Shown in pieces: positions 45,201-52,563 of a DNA stretch of 64,000 nucleotides; position 1 is the stretch's first letter, and each line of letters starts with the position of its first letter. The notes beneath the pieces are model-generated. The model saw only the letters and a list, made by a program, of their open reading frames with translations, searched no databases and was not told the origin of the DNA. The stretch is from positions 2,270,580-2,334,579 of the forward strand of contig NZ_KE150413.1 in NCBI RefSeq assembly GCF_000411255.1. Direction: 5' to 3'. Origin of the DNA: Paenibacillus sp. HGH0039 (GTDB taxonomy: Bacteria; Bacillota; Bacilli; Paenibacillales; NBRC-103111). A program made the position numbers and the translations under genes.

Positions 45201-45687
45201 ATTGGTAAATGGGTTTAATGGTGGACGCTTTGAACCGCTTAAGCAAGTAACCCGCGTCGAGTTTTTGGCGATGATCGTGAGAGCCTTCAATCTATACGAC
45301 CAAAAAGAAAATATCTCCTTTAAAGATGTTCCGCCAGCAAGCTGGTATGAAACCTATGTAAAAGCTGCAGTCGGCTTAAAACTGGCAGAAGGAACAGGCG
45401 AGGGCTATTTTGAGCCAAACCGAGCGATTACGCGCGAGGAAATGGCTAAAATATCGGCTAATGCCATGAAGATCACTTCGGGCGCTACAGCTGGCAATAT
45501 TGAAGAAGCTCTTGCTAAATTTGGGGACAGGGAAACCATTGCTCCGTATGCCAGAGAGGCTGCCGCACTTCTGACTCAGAAAGGGATCATCCAAGGATTA
45601 CCCGGAAGTACCTTTGGTCCTAAGGCAGTTGCCACCCGGGCTGAAGCAGCCGTTATTATTAGTCGCATAAAACAAATCGAAGGCTAA
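42286..45687 (+). CDS. Secreted M14 zinc carboxypeptidase with three S-layer homology domains
   Basis: 1133 aa. A signal peptide (KHAFGLMISFSLMIG..., cleavage near residue 38) leads to an M14 domain with zinc ligands HPNE and DLHGF, the substrate Arg region NRDNSYQTQPETR and the catalytic Glu in GQTLEVPESNE. A ~400-residue middle region follows. The last ~185 residues form three SLH units (GLVNGFNGGRFEPLKQVTR; GTGEGYFEPNRAITREEMA; GLPGSTFGPKAVATRAEA) that bind pyruvylated wall polymer. It is likely a surface-anchored peptidase acting on peptides or murein. Last gene of the copy-C operon. Confidence 0.9.
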   Translation: MKEGEQKLKKKPTKHAFGLMISFSLMIGTVDPGHVKAEPIQDVESQTASHDQKENKTLSRGKAVQELKMNHHVASMTEKRTFQVKFTLPQNVDSKSISWTYGGKPLSEWKKFAQRDYTGPSFITVSDGKAKDGQYTANITFDLPYDTDNLAEPRLQRPLYASLMGTYELAATAHGQVIAQTPVKLTPYDSFHTYDELKTDIDAVTAQAAKKNDRYIKTISIGKSVEGRDIYLTILAKDKASVDQYQNVTHPAMMNNPKQLQADIQSGTFGDYKVPIWLNNIHPNEAPGVDSIFNFFKSMALDDSISYDTKGSNGQKSKINLNMDQALNQVIFLFVYTDNPDGRVHTTRANPNYFDLNRDNSYQTQPETRSVTEQIAKWSPLSFLDLHGFDSNFLIEPTTPPHDPNIEYDLLIDSMLEQAKAMGEAGIANTKYNDYYIPYEEHQKSVKDPNYVPKGISTGWDDATPAYTAVFAMHHGALGQTLEVPESNEESTKALYYSVAGATHYVMENKEKLFMNQLKIYERGIDNKDDRAVDPYLVNAKDEIIGRPRSGNQNFFPEYYVLPIDRSIQKNAYETYRMIEYFLRNGIKVERSIKPVTVSGTTYPAGSFVIDMHQSYHGYANSVLYDGIDVSDYESVAGEIVQDFPVLRGFNRYVIREPRVFEGKTAPVISVTIPATAMPDKPSVYVLLRNTNNDAIKAVNELLASGKHVTMLTKTESEHEAGDFVVSYDDLNPLASKYLLDVSPFSDHMPVGKELKSALVGALGEPAYVLENLGFKVTSDQAQADVLVNTFDSSEQVGKGKPYIAYGNMGMVNVQDWIPGFSFGGPEWKRYEGVFLADVKQDSVITAPYDKQEYFYTITGSYIKTVPKTANILATISSNDDFYKAGWWPGHEAAKGQIMAFTYKENNKNVTVFSNDLTNGAHSQHQFRLLANSIFNAVSNRNQSSESAVGFSDLQSVESWAGSEIHELARLGLVNGFNGGRFEPLKQVTRVEFLAMIVRAFNLYDQKENISFKDVPPASWYETYVKAAVGLKLAEGTGEGYFEPNRAITREEMAKISANAMKITSGATAGNIEEALAKFGDRETIAPYAREAAALLTQKGIIQGLPGSTFGPKAVATRAEAAVIISRIKQIEG

Positions 45688-45712
45688 TCGGCAATCAATC
45701 CAATATTTCTGT

Positions 45713-45740
45713 AAGCCCCATTCGAATGAATAGGGCTTTA
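45713..45740 (+). terminator. Terminator of the acyltransferase-LCP-M14 operon
   Basis: AAGCCCcATTC pairs with GAATaGGGCTT around GAAT, with a short T-rich tail. Confidence 0.65.
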
Positions 45741-45840
45741 ACTTAATATCGATGAAATGAAACCAATTCACTTCGCCTCATTGCTTGTAACAGAAAGTGA
45801 TCATTTGTTTTTGCTGAATTGTTAATAAAAGAGTACATAG

Positions 45841-45872
45841 AAAATCCCCGACTCTGATTGAGCGGGGATTTT
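45841..45872. terminator. Terminator of the first small secreted protein gene
   Basis: AAAATCCCCG pairs with CGGGGATTTT, with CTC/GAG extending the stem. Confidence 0.85.
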
Positions 45873-45879
45873 GTTGATT

Positions 45880-46326
45880 TTAGGACTCTAGGCTGCGAAC
45901 AGCAATCCAATAGGAACCAGTTGAGCCGTCGCTGTTCCGAATATATACGGTGTAGTTTCCAGTTTGGAGTAGAGATGGTTCTGGAGAGGTATACCAATAA
46001 TGATTTTCTGTTACCTGCTGTCCTGGAGCAAGATTACCGCTGTCCAATACATCTCCGTTGGGGAGTTTAACCGTATATGAGAAGCTTGTGCTTCCCTCGT
46101 TTTTCAGAAAAATACGAAGATCTTTTCCAGTTGTATAATAGAACCGGCTAGAAGATTCTCCGTTAAAATTAGTGTGCTCGTCCTTAATTAGATCAAGCGG
46201 TGTAACACTACTGATTACTGGTGAATTTTTAATTGTGGTGAAGTTCACGGGTGATGCATAACTAATTGAAGAGGCTGAGCCAAGTAAAACAAATGCTGCT
46301 GCTGTGGAAAATAGAGTTTTTTTCAT
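45880..46326 (-). CDS. Small secreted protein, probable beta-sandwich (148 aa)
   Basis: ATG 46326 has GGGAGGGATAGGA upstream; an earlier in-frame start at 46341 lacks a ribosome site. A signal peptide (MKKTLFSTAAAFVLLGSASS, cleavage after about residue 24) is followed by a Thr/Ser/Tyr-rich, cysteine-free domain ending GNYTVYIRNSDGSTGSYWIA. The end resembles that of the protein at 48964-49452 (GTYKLIIKNTGSYWAA), so the two may be distant paralogues. Function unknown. A long inverted repeat lies directly upstream. Confidence 0.8.
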   Translation of the reverse strand: MKKTLFSTAAAFVLLGSASSISYASPVNFTTIKNSPVISSVTPLDLIKDEHTNFNGESSSRFYYTTGKDLRIFLKNEGSTSFSYTVKLPNGDVLDSGNLAPGQQVTENHYWYTSPEPSLLQTGNYTVYIRNSDGSTGSYWIAVRSLES

Positions 46327-46340
46327 TCCTATCCCTCCCA

Positions 46341-46375
46341 ATATATATGTACCATCTTAGGATGGTCATATATAT
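46341..46375. promoter_or_regulatory. Inverted repeat before a secreted-protein gene
   Basis: ATATATATG, one spacer base and ACCAT (46341-46355) mirror ATGGT and CATATATAT (46362-46375) around CTTAGG. It lies 15 bases upstream of the start codon and may be an operator or mRNA leader hairpin. Confidence 0.5.
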
Positions 46376-46469
46376 AGACATAGCGAAAGATATAAAAGTT
46401 TCCAAATATATAAATAATTAACATTTATTGGAGGTTTAGATAAAGGGTAATAAAAAAGGAGGAAGATTC

Positions 46470-46505
46470 ATGAATCAATCTTCATTTAAGGCGATGAAAC
46501 TTTAA
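46470..46505 (+). CDS. Possible 11-codon peptide with a strong ribosome site
   Basis: AAAAAAGGAGGAAG lies eight bases before ATG 46470, and the frame MNQSSFKAMKL ends at TAA 46503. A GGAGAG/CTCTCC hairpin follows at 46516-46532. It may be a leader peptide, a quorum-type peptide remnant or the start of a deleted gene. Confidence 0.3.
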   Translation: MNQSSFKAMKL

Positions 46506-46539
46506 ACAACAATGAGGAGAGTAAATCTCTCCCCAAAGC

Positions 46540-46851
46540 TCAAAATGCCTTTACGAAAACGTCGTAAGTAGTGATTTGTCCATTTTTATTTACACTGATG
46601 AGAGCCTGCCCAGGTTGTAATCCCTTAACATACGATTGGAATTCTACGACAACTGCATTCTGGGGATTATTAAGAATGGTTACATATCCATTTGTGTTAT
46701 AAACTTCACCGATACGCAGGATTAAAGTTTGATCTGCGTGAGGCGATACGGTACTGGCATTGGCATTTACTGGGGACGCGAACGCCCCGACACTTCCAAA
46801 AACCAAAGATATTCCTACTAGGGCGCCAATAGTTAATGCTTTGAAATTCAT
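46540..46851 (-). CDS. Small secreted protein (103 aa)
   Basis: A signal peptide of ~25 residues (ALTIGALVGISLVFGSVGAF, then ASP) and a ~75-residue domain with alternating beta pattern: LILRIGEVYNTNGYVTIL, KGLQPGQALISV, TYDVFVKAF. The domain is similar in size and pattern to bacterial Ig-like or pilus-assembly N-terminal modules, but I cannot name it. AAGGAGGAA precedes the ATG. A dyad of ATACCA/TGGTAT lies 35 bases upstream. Confidence 0.8.
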   Translation of the reverse strand: MNFKALTIGALVGISLVFGSVGAFASPVNANASTVSPHADQTLILRIGEVYNTNGYVTILNNPQNAVVVEFQSYVKGLQPGQALISVNKNGQITTYDVFVKAF

Positions 46852-47252
46852 AAATAAGTTCCTCCTTTAATTTGATACTGTAAATATACCATATTTTGGT
46901 ATTTATACCATGGTCAATTAGGCTCATTTAGACGCAAATTAATTGTAGAAATACGATGAATGTTGACTTATTTTCCATCCATAGAGAAAGCTGTCGAAAC
47001 TTTCTCGACAGTCTGAGCAGGTCTTTCCTCGTTAGAGGGCAAGCAGCTAGCTGATTGTTTTTCTTTCATAAGCGTTATCTCGAATCATTCAAAGATCCAT
47101 ACGGAAAAGCACCAGATGTTTTCTTAAGAAAAGTACGATAAAACAATCCTTTTACAATGCCCGTAATATTGTGTTAAGTATAGTTTAAAGATCAACTTTA
47201 GCTGTTACAATTCTAACAATTGCAAGAAAACAATTCGAAGGGGGCTTTTTTA
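46852..47252. other. Intergenic stretch with dyads and a gene remnant
   Basis: It contains the dyad at 46886-46914, a hairpin CTGTCGA/TCGACAG at 46991-47011 without a T-run, and a 25-codon remnant at 47067-47141 on plus whose translation ends SFKDPYGKAPDVFLRKVR before TAA. No intact gene is seen. Confidence 0.4.
46886..46914. promoter_or_regulatory. ATACCA-N5-TGGTAT dyad upstream of a secreted-protein gene
   Basis: A perfect 6-5-6 inverted repeat (46886-46902) is followed by the palindrome ACCATGGT (46907-46914). The ACCA/TGGT half-sites recall the repeat at 46341-46375. Confidence 0.45.
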
Positions 47253-47621
47253 ATGCCATTTAAGACAGAATATGAGTTTGAATTACCGAGAGGGTTTGAA
47301 GATAGCAGCGGGAATATTCATAAAAAAGGGGCAATGAGACTTGCAACAGCCGCTGATGAAATTCTACCCATGAGAGATCCGCGCGTTCAAGCAAATCCAC
47401 AATACTTATTTGTCATTATCCTTACAAGAGTTATCACTAGATTAGGCGATCTTCCAATGATTGACACGAAAGTGATTGAACAATTATTTATAGCTGACCT
47501 TGCATTTTTGCGAGATTTATACCGGAAAATAAATAAAGATGAAGATCCTGTAATACCTGCCACTTGTCCGATATGTGAGCACGAATTTATTGTTCCAATT
47601 GGACTTAAATGGGAGGACTAG
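47253..47621 (+). CDS. Stand-alone tail-assembly-chaperone-like protein
   Basis: 122 aa from ATG 47253, with GAAGGGGG upstream; a TTG at 47220 is a weaker alternative. The pattern FELPRGFEDSSGNIHKKGAM, RLATAADEILPMRDPRVQ, ITRLGDLP, FIADLAFLRDLYRKIN and a C-terminal CPICEHEF is what I recall from small proteins encoded in contractile injection and phage-tail clusters. No sheath, tube or baseplate genes are beside it. Family assignment is from pattern memory and needs confirmation. Confidence 0.55.
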   Translation: MPFKTEYEFELPRGFEDSSGNIHKKGAMRLATAADEILPMRDPRVQANPQYLFVIILTRVITRLGDLPMIDTKVIEQLFIADLAFLRDLYRKINKDEDPVIPATCPICEHEFIVPIGLKWED

Positions 47622-47639
47622 AGTAACGGTGAGAAGCAC

Positions 47640-48269
47640 ATGATTTATATAACCGGAGACATCCATGGAACCATAAGCGTGGGCAGTAGGCTTAATAAAA
47701 GGAACTTTCCAGAACAAAAATCCTTAACGAAAAAAGATTGCGTAATCATCGCCGGTGACTTTGGCTTAATATGGGATGGGAGTAGAGAGGACCAATACTG
47801 GTTAAAGTGGCTTCACAAAGAAAAGCCTTTTACGACTCTGTTTATTGACGGGAATCATGAAAACTTTGATTTGCTGGAACAGTACCCGGTTGAAATTTGG
47901 AATGGTGGAAAGGTACATAAAATCAACAGCAGCGTTATTCACTTGATGAGAGGACAAGTATTCACGATAGAAAATAAGAAGTTTTTTACGTTTGGCGGAG
48001 CTGCGTCACATGACAAAGAGTATCGTAAAGAAGGGAAGTCTTGGTGGAAGAGAGAAATGCCTTCTAAAGATGAATACGAAGAAGGCTTAGAAAATCTTAA
48101 AAGGTCGTTATTCAGCATTCACATGGAGAGGGATGAAATGCATCCTTATTTTTATGAGATTGAAAAGAAATTGAAGTACAAACGGTGGTATTTTGGCCAC
48201 TTTCATCAAAATGTTGAATTGACCAGGAACAAGCGGCTTATATATTCAGACCTTATAAAAATACAATGA
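47640..48269 (+). CDS. Calcineurin-like metallophosphoesterase, possibly internally deleted
   Basis: 209 aa. Metal-binding motifs GDIHG (6-10), GDFG (39-42), GNHE (71-74) and GHFH near the end are present. The motif with a conserved Thr-His (usually VDYIxTHxxP) expected between LENLKR and the C-terminal HPYFYEIEKKL is absent, and the protein is ~30 residues shorter than phage homologues. A small in-frame internal deletion is likely, which would remove a metal ligand. Phage origin is likely. The gene starts 18 bases after its neighbour. Confidence 0.75.
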   Translation: MIYITGDIHGTISVGSRLNKRNFPEQKSLTKKDCVIIAGDFGLIWDGSREDQYWLKWLHKEKPFTTLFIDGNHENFDLLEQYPVEIWNGGKVHKINSSVIHLMRGQVFTIENKKFFTFGGAASHDKEYRKEGKSWWKREMPSKDEYEEGLENLKRSLFSIHMERDEMHPYFYEIEKKLKYKRWYFGHFHQNVELTRNKRLIYSDLIKIQ

Positions 48270-48963
48270 AACGAATCATTTAGGATAAAAAGTCGACAGA
48301 ATACTGAAATGAAAAAGGGGAGAATCTCCCTATCAGAATATACTCAAATTACTCATTTACTTTATATTGTTCAGTAAAAAGGGCATCATAAATATTTTTC
48401 AGGTGCTCTTCTGGACACTGCTTAACATCGCACCTTCATATGAGTTGTCTTCAGTTGAACTGATAACGAAACCAGAATCTTTTTTTTCCCTCGTACTAAA
48501 AACTCGACAACATTATTCTTCGTATCAAACACTTCTTCGGGCTTAGAGAAACTGATCTTTCCGCGGCTCATCCAGAACAAAGATCGTTCTTTACTTCATT
48601 TACCTTACTCAAAATCGCCTTGCCTTTAAGTGGAGTTTGGAAGCGGTACCAATAAGATGTTTGCTCATGAGTTTTTGTCTGCTTAAAAATGTACCATTTC
48701 CATTTCCTCATGGCGGACGGCAAGCTGTCGCTCTGCAGCAACGGCTTTTATAAGTAGGTGCTATTGCTGTCAAGAGCCAAGAGTGATCAAACCGCTGTTC
48801 AATCAAATTTACATAGGCTGTTTTGGATGAGATGAGAGACAACGGTTTGGTAAAAATTCTGAGTATAGACAAGCATTCAGCCAACATTATCGGGTTATAA
48901 AATTTTTGTTTTATCGAACAGCGAATAAGTGTGTTCCCAGTATATAAATCTTTTAAATTTTAA
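48270..48963. other. Long stretch without an intact gene
   Basis: It contains one clearly decayed gene on the minus strand (48349-48711). The remaining ~250 bases up to 48963 show no open frame with a ribosome site and no repeat I can identify. Confidence 0.5.
48349..48711 (-). pseudogene. Frameshifted small gene, family unknown
   Basis: From ATG 48711 the translation MRKWKWYIFKQTKTHE... stays coding-like for ~46 codons, then continues in a second frame (SRGKISFSKPEEVFDTKNNV), a third (DSGFVISSTEDNSYEGAML) and finally QCPEEHLKNIYDALFTEQYK before TAA 48351-48349. At least three indels are needed to join these pieces. A hairpin with a T-run follows at 48316-48335. The reconstructed protein is ~120 residues and cytosolic. 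Confidence 0.6.
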
Positions 48964-49452
48964 TTATTTTTCGTACGCACGGACAAAGCCATTTCCCGCA
49001 GCCCAATAAGATCCTGTGTTTTTAATAATGAGTTTATAGGTTCCAGGTTTAACATTTGTCCAACCGATTGTTTTATTGTTAGAAGTGAGAAGTTCTCGCA
49101 CCGAAATTTCGCCGGCTTTATTTTTTGTAGTTGTTTCTTCTAAATCATAAGCCATATCGGCTGACCAAGCTGTTCCCTGACCTTCTCTGTCTTTGGTTTC
49201 CCATTGAACAAGCGTAACGTAAACATCTGAACTTTTATTCGTGGTAATAGTTCCGCTTGAAGGCAGAGGGCTGCCGCTCTTACTAAGCATCGAGAAGCTA
49301 TATGAAAATCCTGTACGATCTTCTAGGGTGGTAATGATGCTAGGAACGTTTAAATTTGAAATGCTATCAGCAGTAGCGTATGTATTTCCGGAAAAACTCA
49401 AAACTGAGGCTACAGCGAACGAAAACAATGCGACGGCTTTTACTTTTTTCAT
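48964..49452 (-). CDS. Small secreted protein, probable beta-sandwich (162 aa)
   Basis: A signal peptide (KAVALFSFAVASVLSFSG, cleavage about residue 27) precedes a cysteine-free domain with SGTITTNKSSDVYVTLVQW and an end GTYKLIIKNTGSYWAAGNGF. This end parallels the 45880-46326 product. GGAGACAAA precedes the ATG. Function unknown; probably extracellular. Confidence 0.8.
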   Translation of the reverse strand: MKKVKAVALFSFAVASVLSFSGNTYATADSISNLNVPSIITTLEDRTGFSYSFSMLSKSGSPLPSSGTITTNKSSDVYVTLVQWETKDREGQGTAWSADMAYDLEETTTKNKAGEISVRELLTSNNKTIGWTNVKPGTYKLIIKNTGSYWAAGNGFVRAYEK

Positions 49453-49638
49453 AATGATTTGTCTCCTTTATCCTTTTAATTTTAAATATACTGAGAACAC
49501 ATGTATATAATACTATCAATAAACAAAAATGTAAATAATTTCATGGATATATGTTTTGTTATTTACAATAATTTAAAAGAAAACTTTCTATCTATATTTT
49601 AATTTATCCGTTCTAAAGATAGGGCTTTGATGCAACAA

Positions 49639-49664
49639 GAGTCCCTGCTAGAAAGCAAGGACTC
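49639..49664 (-). terminator. Terminator of the next secreted-protein gene
   Basis: GAGTCCcTGCT pairs with AGCAaGGACTC around AGAA; TTGTTG follows on minus. Confidence 0.6.
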
Positions 49665-49671
49665 CTGCAAA

Positions 49672-50127
49672 TCAATTTATTCTTACTACAGTAAAACTAT
49701 CGGTCTCCCAATCGCCAAGCCATGTATCCCAATCCCCATATGCATAAATTTTAAGCAGGACTTTAATAGATGCTTGTGAATTAACGGGAACTATATTAGA
49801 TACAGCCGCGTCGAGAGTGACTGAGGAACCTATTGTTCCACTTCCTACCTGAACCATCTGAGTACTGTTCATCAGATAGAGTTGGTAGTAAGCTGCACCA
49901 GCGGTTGACTTTTCTGCTGTAATTTTTATTTTGTTCGTGCCCGGTCCGTAACTGTTAGCGTCCGTGTAAACCCTTGCCCTGATTTTATTTTTAGTTTGCC
50001 ATCCTGAATCTGCCAGAGGTGTAATTAATCCTTGAGGAGATACAGCATTTTGTTCTGCAAGAGCTACGGAAGATACAGAACTGAGAAGTAAGGTGGCCAC
50101 TAAAAATGAAACAATAGATTTTTTCAT
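49672..50127 (-). CDS. Small secreted protein (151 aa)
   Basis: The signal peptide SIVSFLVATLLLSSVSSVALA ends at about residue 24. The mature part is Thr/Ser/Tyr-rich, cysteine-free and beta-patterned (NKIRARVYTDANSYGPGTNK, WDTWLGDWETDSFTVVRI). It resembles a carbohydrate- or surface-associated small domain, but I do not recognise the family. AGAGAGGAT precedes the ATG. Confidence 0.8.
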   Translation of the reverse strand: MKKSIVSFLVATLLLSSVSSVALAEQNAVSPQGLITPLADSGWQTKNKIRARVYTDANSYGPGTNKIKITAEKSTAGAAYYQLYLMNSTQMVQVGSGTIGSSVTLDAAVSNIVPVNSQASIKVLLKIYAYGDWDTWLGDWETDSFTVVRIN

Positions 50128-50337
50128 AGTAATCCTCTCTTAAATGTAAATACTTGTACATATTAGGATGAATTACTTTAGTTTTATTTGTAAACATACA
50201 ATCTACATATCAATTCTCTTAAAATGTTAATAGTCAACTAAAAATTATGTTTAATAATGGATATACTTATATTCTATATAAATAAGTTATAGAGAATGCT
50301 ATATTCATGGGGAAATAACAAATAGGAGGTTGTAATA

Positions 50338-50724
50338 ATGAAAAAATCATTGGTTACATTAGTTCTGGCTGGCGTACTCTCTCTAGTTGGCGTGTCTGAA
50401 GCTTTTGCTGCAAATCAATATGAATATAAATCCTTGACAAACAATCAAAGCGGAGTGACAAACTGGGTACAGGGACAACACGCATATGGAAGATGGACAC
50501 TTCAAGTAACAAGCGGTACTGTTAATGCAAATTTGTATGAATCTTGCCCAGGCTATCCTGCTTTTATTTATATGGAAGGGCTAACAGTTACGGCTGCCAA
50601 CGGTAGTAGTGCAGAAAAATCAAGTGATTATTATATGTCGGGTAATTGCTTATATCAAGTAGAAGTATATAAAGATAATAACAAGGCTGTAAGCTCAAAG
50701 ATACACATTAGAAACTACAAGTAA
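50338..50724 (+). CDS. Small secreted protein with two cysteines (128 aa)
   Basis: ATAGGAGG lies eight bases before ATG 50338. The signal peptide (LVTLVLAGVLSLVGVSEAFA) is cleaved about residue 24. The mature ~104 residues contain Cys in ESCPGYP and SGNCLYQ, which could form one disulfide, in a beta-rich domain (AYGRWTLQVTSGTVNANLYE). It has the character of a secreted antimicrobial or surface protein, but nothing specific identifies it. Confidence 0.8.
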   Translation: MKKSLVTLVLAGVLSLVGVSEAFAANQYEYKSLTNNQSGVTNWVQGQHAYGRWTLQVTSGTVNANLYESCPGYPAFIYMEGLTVTAANGSSAEKSSDYYMSGNCLYQVEVYKDNNKAVSSKIHIRNYK

Positions 50725-50729
50725 ACTAG

Positions 50730-50776
50730 TCCTTTTCCTTGCTCCTCTTAACGAATAAGGAGGAGCAAGGACTTTA
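50730..50776 (+). terminator. Terminator of the two-cysteine secreted protein gene
   Basis: CCTTGCTCCTC (50737-50747) pairs with GAGGAGCAAGG (50760-50770), extended by AGTCC/GGACT; the tail is ACTTTAAAT. Confidence 0.7.
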
Positions 50777-50947
50777 AATAATATAAATCTGTTCAGTATG
50801 GTTATGGCAATTACTGCGAAAATAGAAGTTGCGTGGGGAATGATTGGAATATGATAGAGACAATGTAAACCTTTTGCAAGATAGTTTAATAAATTCGGAA
50901 TAAATATCAGAGATGGGATATGGAAATTTTTTTACTGAATCAAATAA

Positions 50948-51219
50948 GATAAAGGATCAGAAAATGAAGTCATTTTGATAGCTGCGCGTCTTGGGGATTG
51001 AGCCGGTCAAAAGGAAGTAATGATTTAGCGGCTTTCTCTAGAGAAAAGTAGGAGAGTTTTCAGAAAATTGTTTTTAGCAATGTTCAAGAAATTCCCTTGC
51101 AAGATAAATTGATCAAATTATATCAAAGCGAATTTAAAAAGAACAACCGACTAGAAAAGAAACTGAATAAGGAATTTACTGAGCTGCGTTTCTTAAACTT
51201 AATTGAAATAAAAGAATGA
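50948..51219 (+). pseudogene. Decayed gene, upstream member of a former pair
   Basis: The frame DKGSENEVILIAARLGD stops at TGA and resumes one frame over (LSRSKGSNDLAAFSREK), meets TAG, then reads VFSNVQEIPLQDKLIKLY and NKEFTELRFLNLIEIKE before TGA 51217-51219. That stop overlaps the next decayed gene's ATG as ATGA, so the original operon coupling is still visible. Family unknown. Confidence 0.45.
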
Positions 51220-51822
51220 AACTGTACATTGCGGGCATTAACCATAACGATCCAATGTGTCGGAAGCAATTTTAATTGAATGGATGCGATTGATAAAAGA
51301 CGAGAACACAGATAACCCAAGTTTTGTAGCGCCTGAGTGGGACGACAAGTTTTTAAAATGTTGAAATCTCAACGCGCAAATTTTCTGGAAATGATAATAA
51401 ACGAATGGGACTTTTTGTTCTTAGAAGAAGCAAGAGATATTTCATTTTCTAAATCTACCAATTGTATGGTTAGACAATGGCAGAGATTTCGACGAGGCTG
51501 TCGTTTCTAATTTCTCTATGTACAGAATGAGTTACTTAAAAAAACTTAAACGCTGATAAAGATAGACAAACCTTTCTGAGGAACTTAAGTACAAAAATAA
51601 GGGAGGATGCTATTAATTTGGTAGGGGACAATCCATCTATCAACAAAATGCGGGACAGAATATTTTATAAGGCGATTGAAGATCGAAGTGAGAATAAAGA
51701 AAGAGCCTGGGGAAATCGTTATAGTTGGATCAAATCATGCTACAGATACACCTAGGAGCATGAGAAACTTATTGGAGCAACGCGGGCATCAATGTATTGT
51801 TAATCTCATTGATCCTATTTAA
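51216..51822 (+). pseudogene. Decayed gene with several frameshifts, family unknown
   Basis: From ATG 51216 the translation KLYIAGINHNDPMCRKQF stops at TAA. Coding resumes in other frames: IEWMRLIKDENTDNPSFVAP, then KMLKSQRANFLEMIINEWDF, LPIVWLDNGRDFDEAVVSNF, INLVGDNPSINKMRDRIFYK, and finally VIVGSNHATDTPRSMRNLLE and INLIDPI-like sequence before TAA 51820. At least four indels are needed. The end, GSNHA followed by LLEQRGH, is patterned like a TraB/ChaN-type or nucleotide-binding C terminus, but I cannot name it. No ribosome site precedes the ATG beyond coupling. Confidence 0.5.
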
Positions 51823-52003
51823 GGTAATAAAATGAGTCTTACATATATTAAAAACATTCCTATACAAGGTTATATTCAATCGAACTGACCTAATATAGAA
51901 TAACATAAAATTACAAATTTAACAAATACATAATAGTATTCCTATTTCATATACCTTATATTCGTGGTAATATATGTCAGAATATAAAATAGGAGTTGAT
52001 ATT

Positions 52004-52465
52004 TTGTTTAGTTTATCAAAGACAGCTTTATCTCTGCTTCTAACAACAGTTGTAGTTGGAGCAACGCCAATTGTTTCTGCAAGTGCTCTAAGTGAATCAA
52101 AATCTTTTGTTACAAGCGAAAAAAATCAGCAAGGTTTAAGCATTCCATCAACAATAGAGGAATTGCTAAAAGATCCAAGATATAAAGATTTGACCTTTAC
52201 TGATGGGAGTGTCAGTTTATACAAGAGACTCGAATCTCTAAAAAATGAATATCCCAATATCACCGCCGATCAGGTCACTGATATTTATATGAAAGAGCGC
52301 GGGATCGGCTATGAAGAAGCTAAATCCATATGGATGGAACTTACACCTGCCGAGAGAGCTTTAGCTATTTCAAATCCTATAATTGCTGCAGTTATTGATA
52401 GTTGTAAAGAAAAAGCATATCCTTATACAAGTACAAATTATGGTAAAAGTGGACAGGGCAGGTGA
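52004..52465 (+). CDS. Secreted protein, probably truncated before a DUF6973-like domain
   Basis: 153 aa from TTG 52004, which has AGGAG eight bases upstream; an in-frame ATG 51974 has no ribosome site. A signal peptide (ALSLLLTTVVVGATPIVSAS) is followed by a mostly helical domain (PSTIEELLKDPRYKDLTF, ITADQVTDIYMKERGIGYEE). It ends TPAERALAISNPIIAAVI...GKSGQGR. As I recall, related wall proteins continue at this point with GDAFRHA(Y)WNALM. If so, the catalytic-looking domain has been lost. Confidence 0.6.
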   Translation: MFSLSKTALSLLLTTVVVGATPIVSASALSESKSFVTSEKNQQGLSIPSTIEELLKDPRYKDLTFTDGSVSLYKRLESLKNEYPNITADQVTDIYMKERGIGYEEAKSIWMELTPAERALAISNPIIAAVIDSCKEKAYPYTSTNYGKSGQGR

Positions 52466-52490
52466 AATGTATATACTTCACAATTAATAG

Positions 52491-52538
52491 TATTCTAGTA
52501 GAGATACGGAATAAACTCTCCGTATCTCTACTAGAATA
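52491..52538. repeat. Perfect 20-bp inverted repeat between two secreted-protein genes
   Basis: TATTCTAGTAGAGATACGGA (52491-52510) is exactly mirrored at 52519-52538 around the 8-base loop ATAAACTC. No T-run follows, so it is not a normal terminator. Confidence 0.85.
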
Positions 52539-52563
52539 TCAACATTGAGAAAGTAGGCAAAAA

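Noticed and set aside
48783-48791. A fourth TGATCAAAC like the regulon element
   Set aside because: The flanking TGTGACA, TGTTTACA, GCGACATC and -10 blocks are missing, so it is a chance match.
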